Shown here: positions 5,394-5,708 of the stretch, one piece after another
How the letters are laid out: every line of letters starts with the position of its first letter
Numbering within the stretch: position 1 is the stretch's first letter
DNA from: Candidatus Omnitrophota bacterium
GTDB lineage: Bacteria; Omnitrophota; Omnitrophia; Omnitrophales; Aquincolibacteriaceae
Length of the DNA stretch: 5,708 nt
Reading direction: 5' to 3'
Assembly: GCA_023819025.1 (NCBI GenBank)
Contig: JAMWDC010000154.1
Span: 1-5,708 of the forward strand
Notes under the pieces: generated by a model
What the model saw: only the letters and a program-made list of their open reading frames with translations
What the model was told of the DNA's origin: nothing
The model's database searches: none
Translations under genes and position numbers: made by a program

Positions 5394-5708
5394 ATGTCGA
5401 CCGCAAAATGGTATGTCATTCATACGCAAACCGGTTGTGAGGCAAAGGTCAAAGCCACGCTTGAGAGCCGCGCTGAGACCGCGGGATTCCGGCATCTTAT
5501 TCATCAGGTCATGATTCCGACGGAAAAAGTTAGTGAAGTCAAGGCAGGAAAAAAACGCATTAGCGAGCGAAAATTTTTTCCGGGTTATATCCTGGTTCAA
5601 ATGGAGCTGACGGATGAGACCTGGTATCTGGTCAGGAACACACCGGGAATTTCCGGGTTTGTCGGTTCGGGGAAAACGCCGATTCCGTTGTCCGAAAATG
5701 ACATGAAT
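5394..5708 (+). CDS. nusG: Transcription elongation/antitermination factor NusG (N-terminal part, cut by window end)
   Basis: The 105 visible residues make up most of the NGN domain, which binds RNA polymerase and suppresses pausing. The C-terminal KOW domain, which contacts Rho or NusE/S10, lies beyond the window (family length about 175-185 residues). Typical elements are KWYVIHTQTGCEAKVK (5-20), IPTEKVSEVKAGKKRISERK (41-60), FFPGYILVQM (61-70) and WYLVRNTPGISGFVG (77-91). A GGTGAG sequence inside the end of secE, 11 nt before the ATG, can act as the ribosome site. The frame is open to the last base. The rplK-rplA-rplJ-rplL-rpoBC block would be expected to follow. Confidence 0.97.
   Translation, partial: MSTAKWYVIHTQTGCEAKVKATLESRAETAGFRHLIHQVMIPTEKVSEVKAGKKRISERKFFPGYILVQMELTDETWYLVRNTPGISGFVGSGKTPIPLSENDMN

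Noticed and set aside
5388..5600. Minus-strand frame antisense to nusG
   Set aside because: nusG is unmistakable on the plus strand, and the antisense product has no features.

Overview
The window is a chromosomal stretch from a Gram-negative-type bacterium, most likely a member of the PVC superphylum (Planctomycetes, Verrucomicrobia, Lentisphaerae, Omnitrophota or relatives). The main evidence is elongation factor Tu. Its switch I segment reads IAKGGTVRDASK-ILTIA instead of the usual APEEKARGITI, a form I recall from planctomycete and verrucomicrobial EF-Tu. An LpxL/HtrB-type lipid A acyltransferase agrees with an organism that makes an LPS-like outer membrane. The phylum is an inference from memory of the family; no search was run.

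Left part (1-2880), envelope genes. A multi-spanning GT39/ArnT-like membrane glycosyltransferase (59-1597) is followed by a tRNA-Gly(UCC) gene (1711-1781) behind a perfect-consensus sigma70-type promoter. A 172-nt stretch with no recognised gene then leads into the acyltransferase (1954-2880). That gene contains a perfect 32-bp palindrome inside conserved coding sequence, the most unusual signal in the window.

Middle (2881-3321), a regulatory region. It has two good sigma70-type promoters in tandem, a leader with a possible hairpin, and tRNA-Thr(GGU) just ahead of tuf.

Right part (3202-5708), the conserved translation/transcription cluster: tRNA-Thr, tuf, rpmG, tRNA-Trp(CCA), secE, nusG (cut by the window end). 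All are on the plus strand. The order resembles the E. coli thrT-tufB and secE-nusG region and the tRNA-Thr-tuf-tRNA-Trp-secE-nusG order of Chlamydia. Ribosomal protein genes rplK/A/J/L and rpoBC would be expected next. A 237-nt spacer between tuf and rpmG holds a perfect 11-bp inverted repeat and may control how much transcription passes from tuf into the downstream genes.

I see no mobile element, CRISPR array, toxin-antitoxin pair or defence gene. This is largely a housekeeping region. The points of real interest are the in-gene palindrome, unusual residues in EF-Tu, and the structured spacers.
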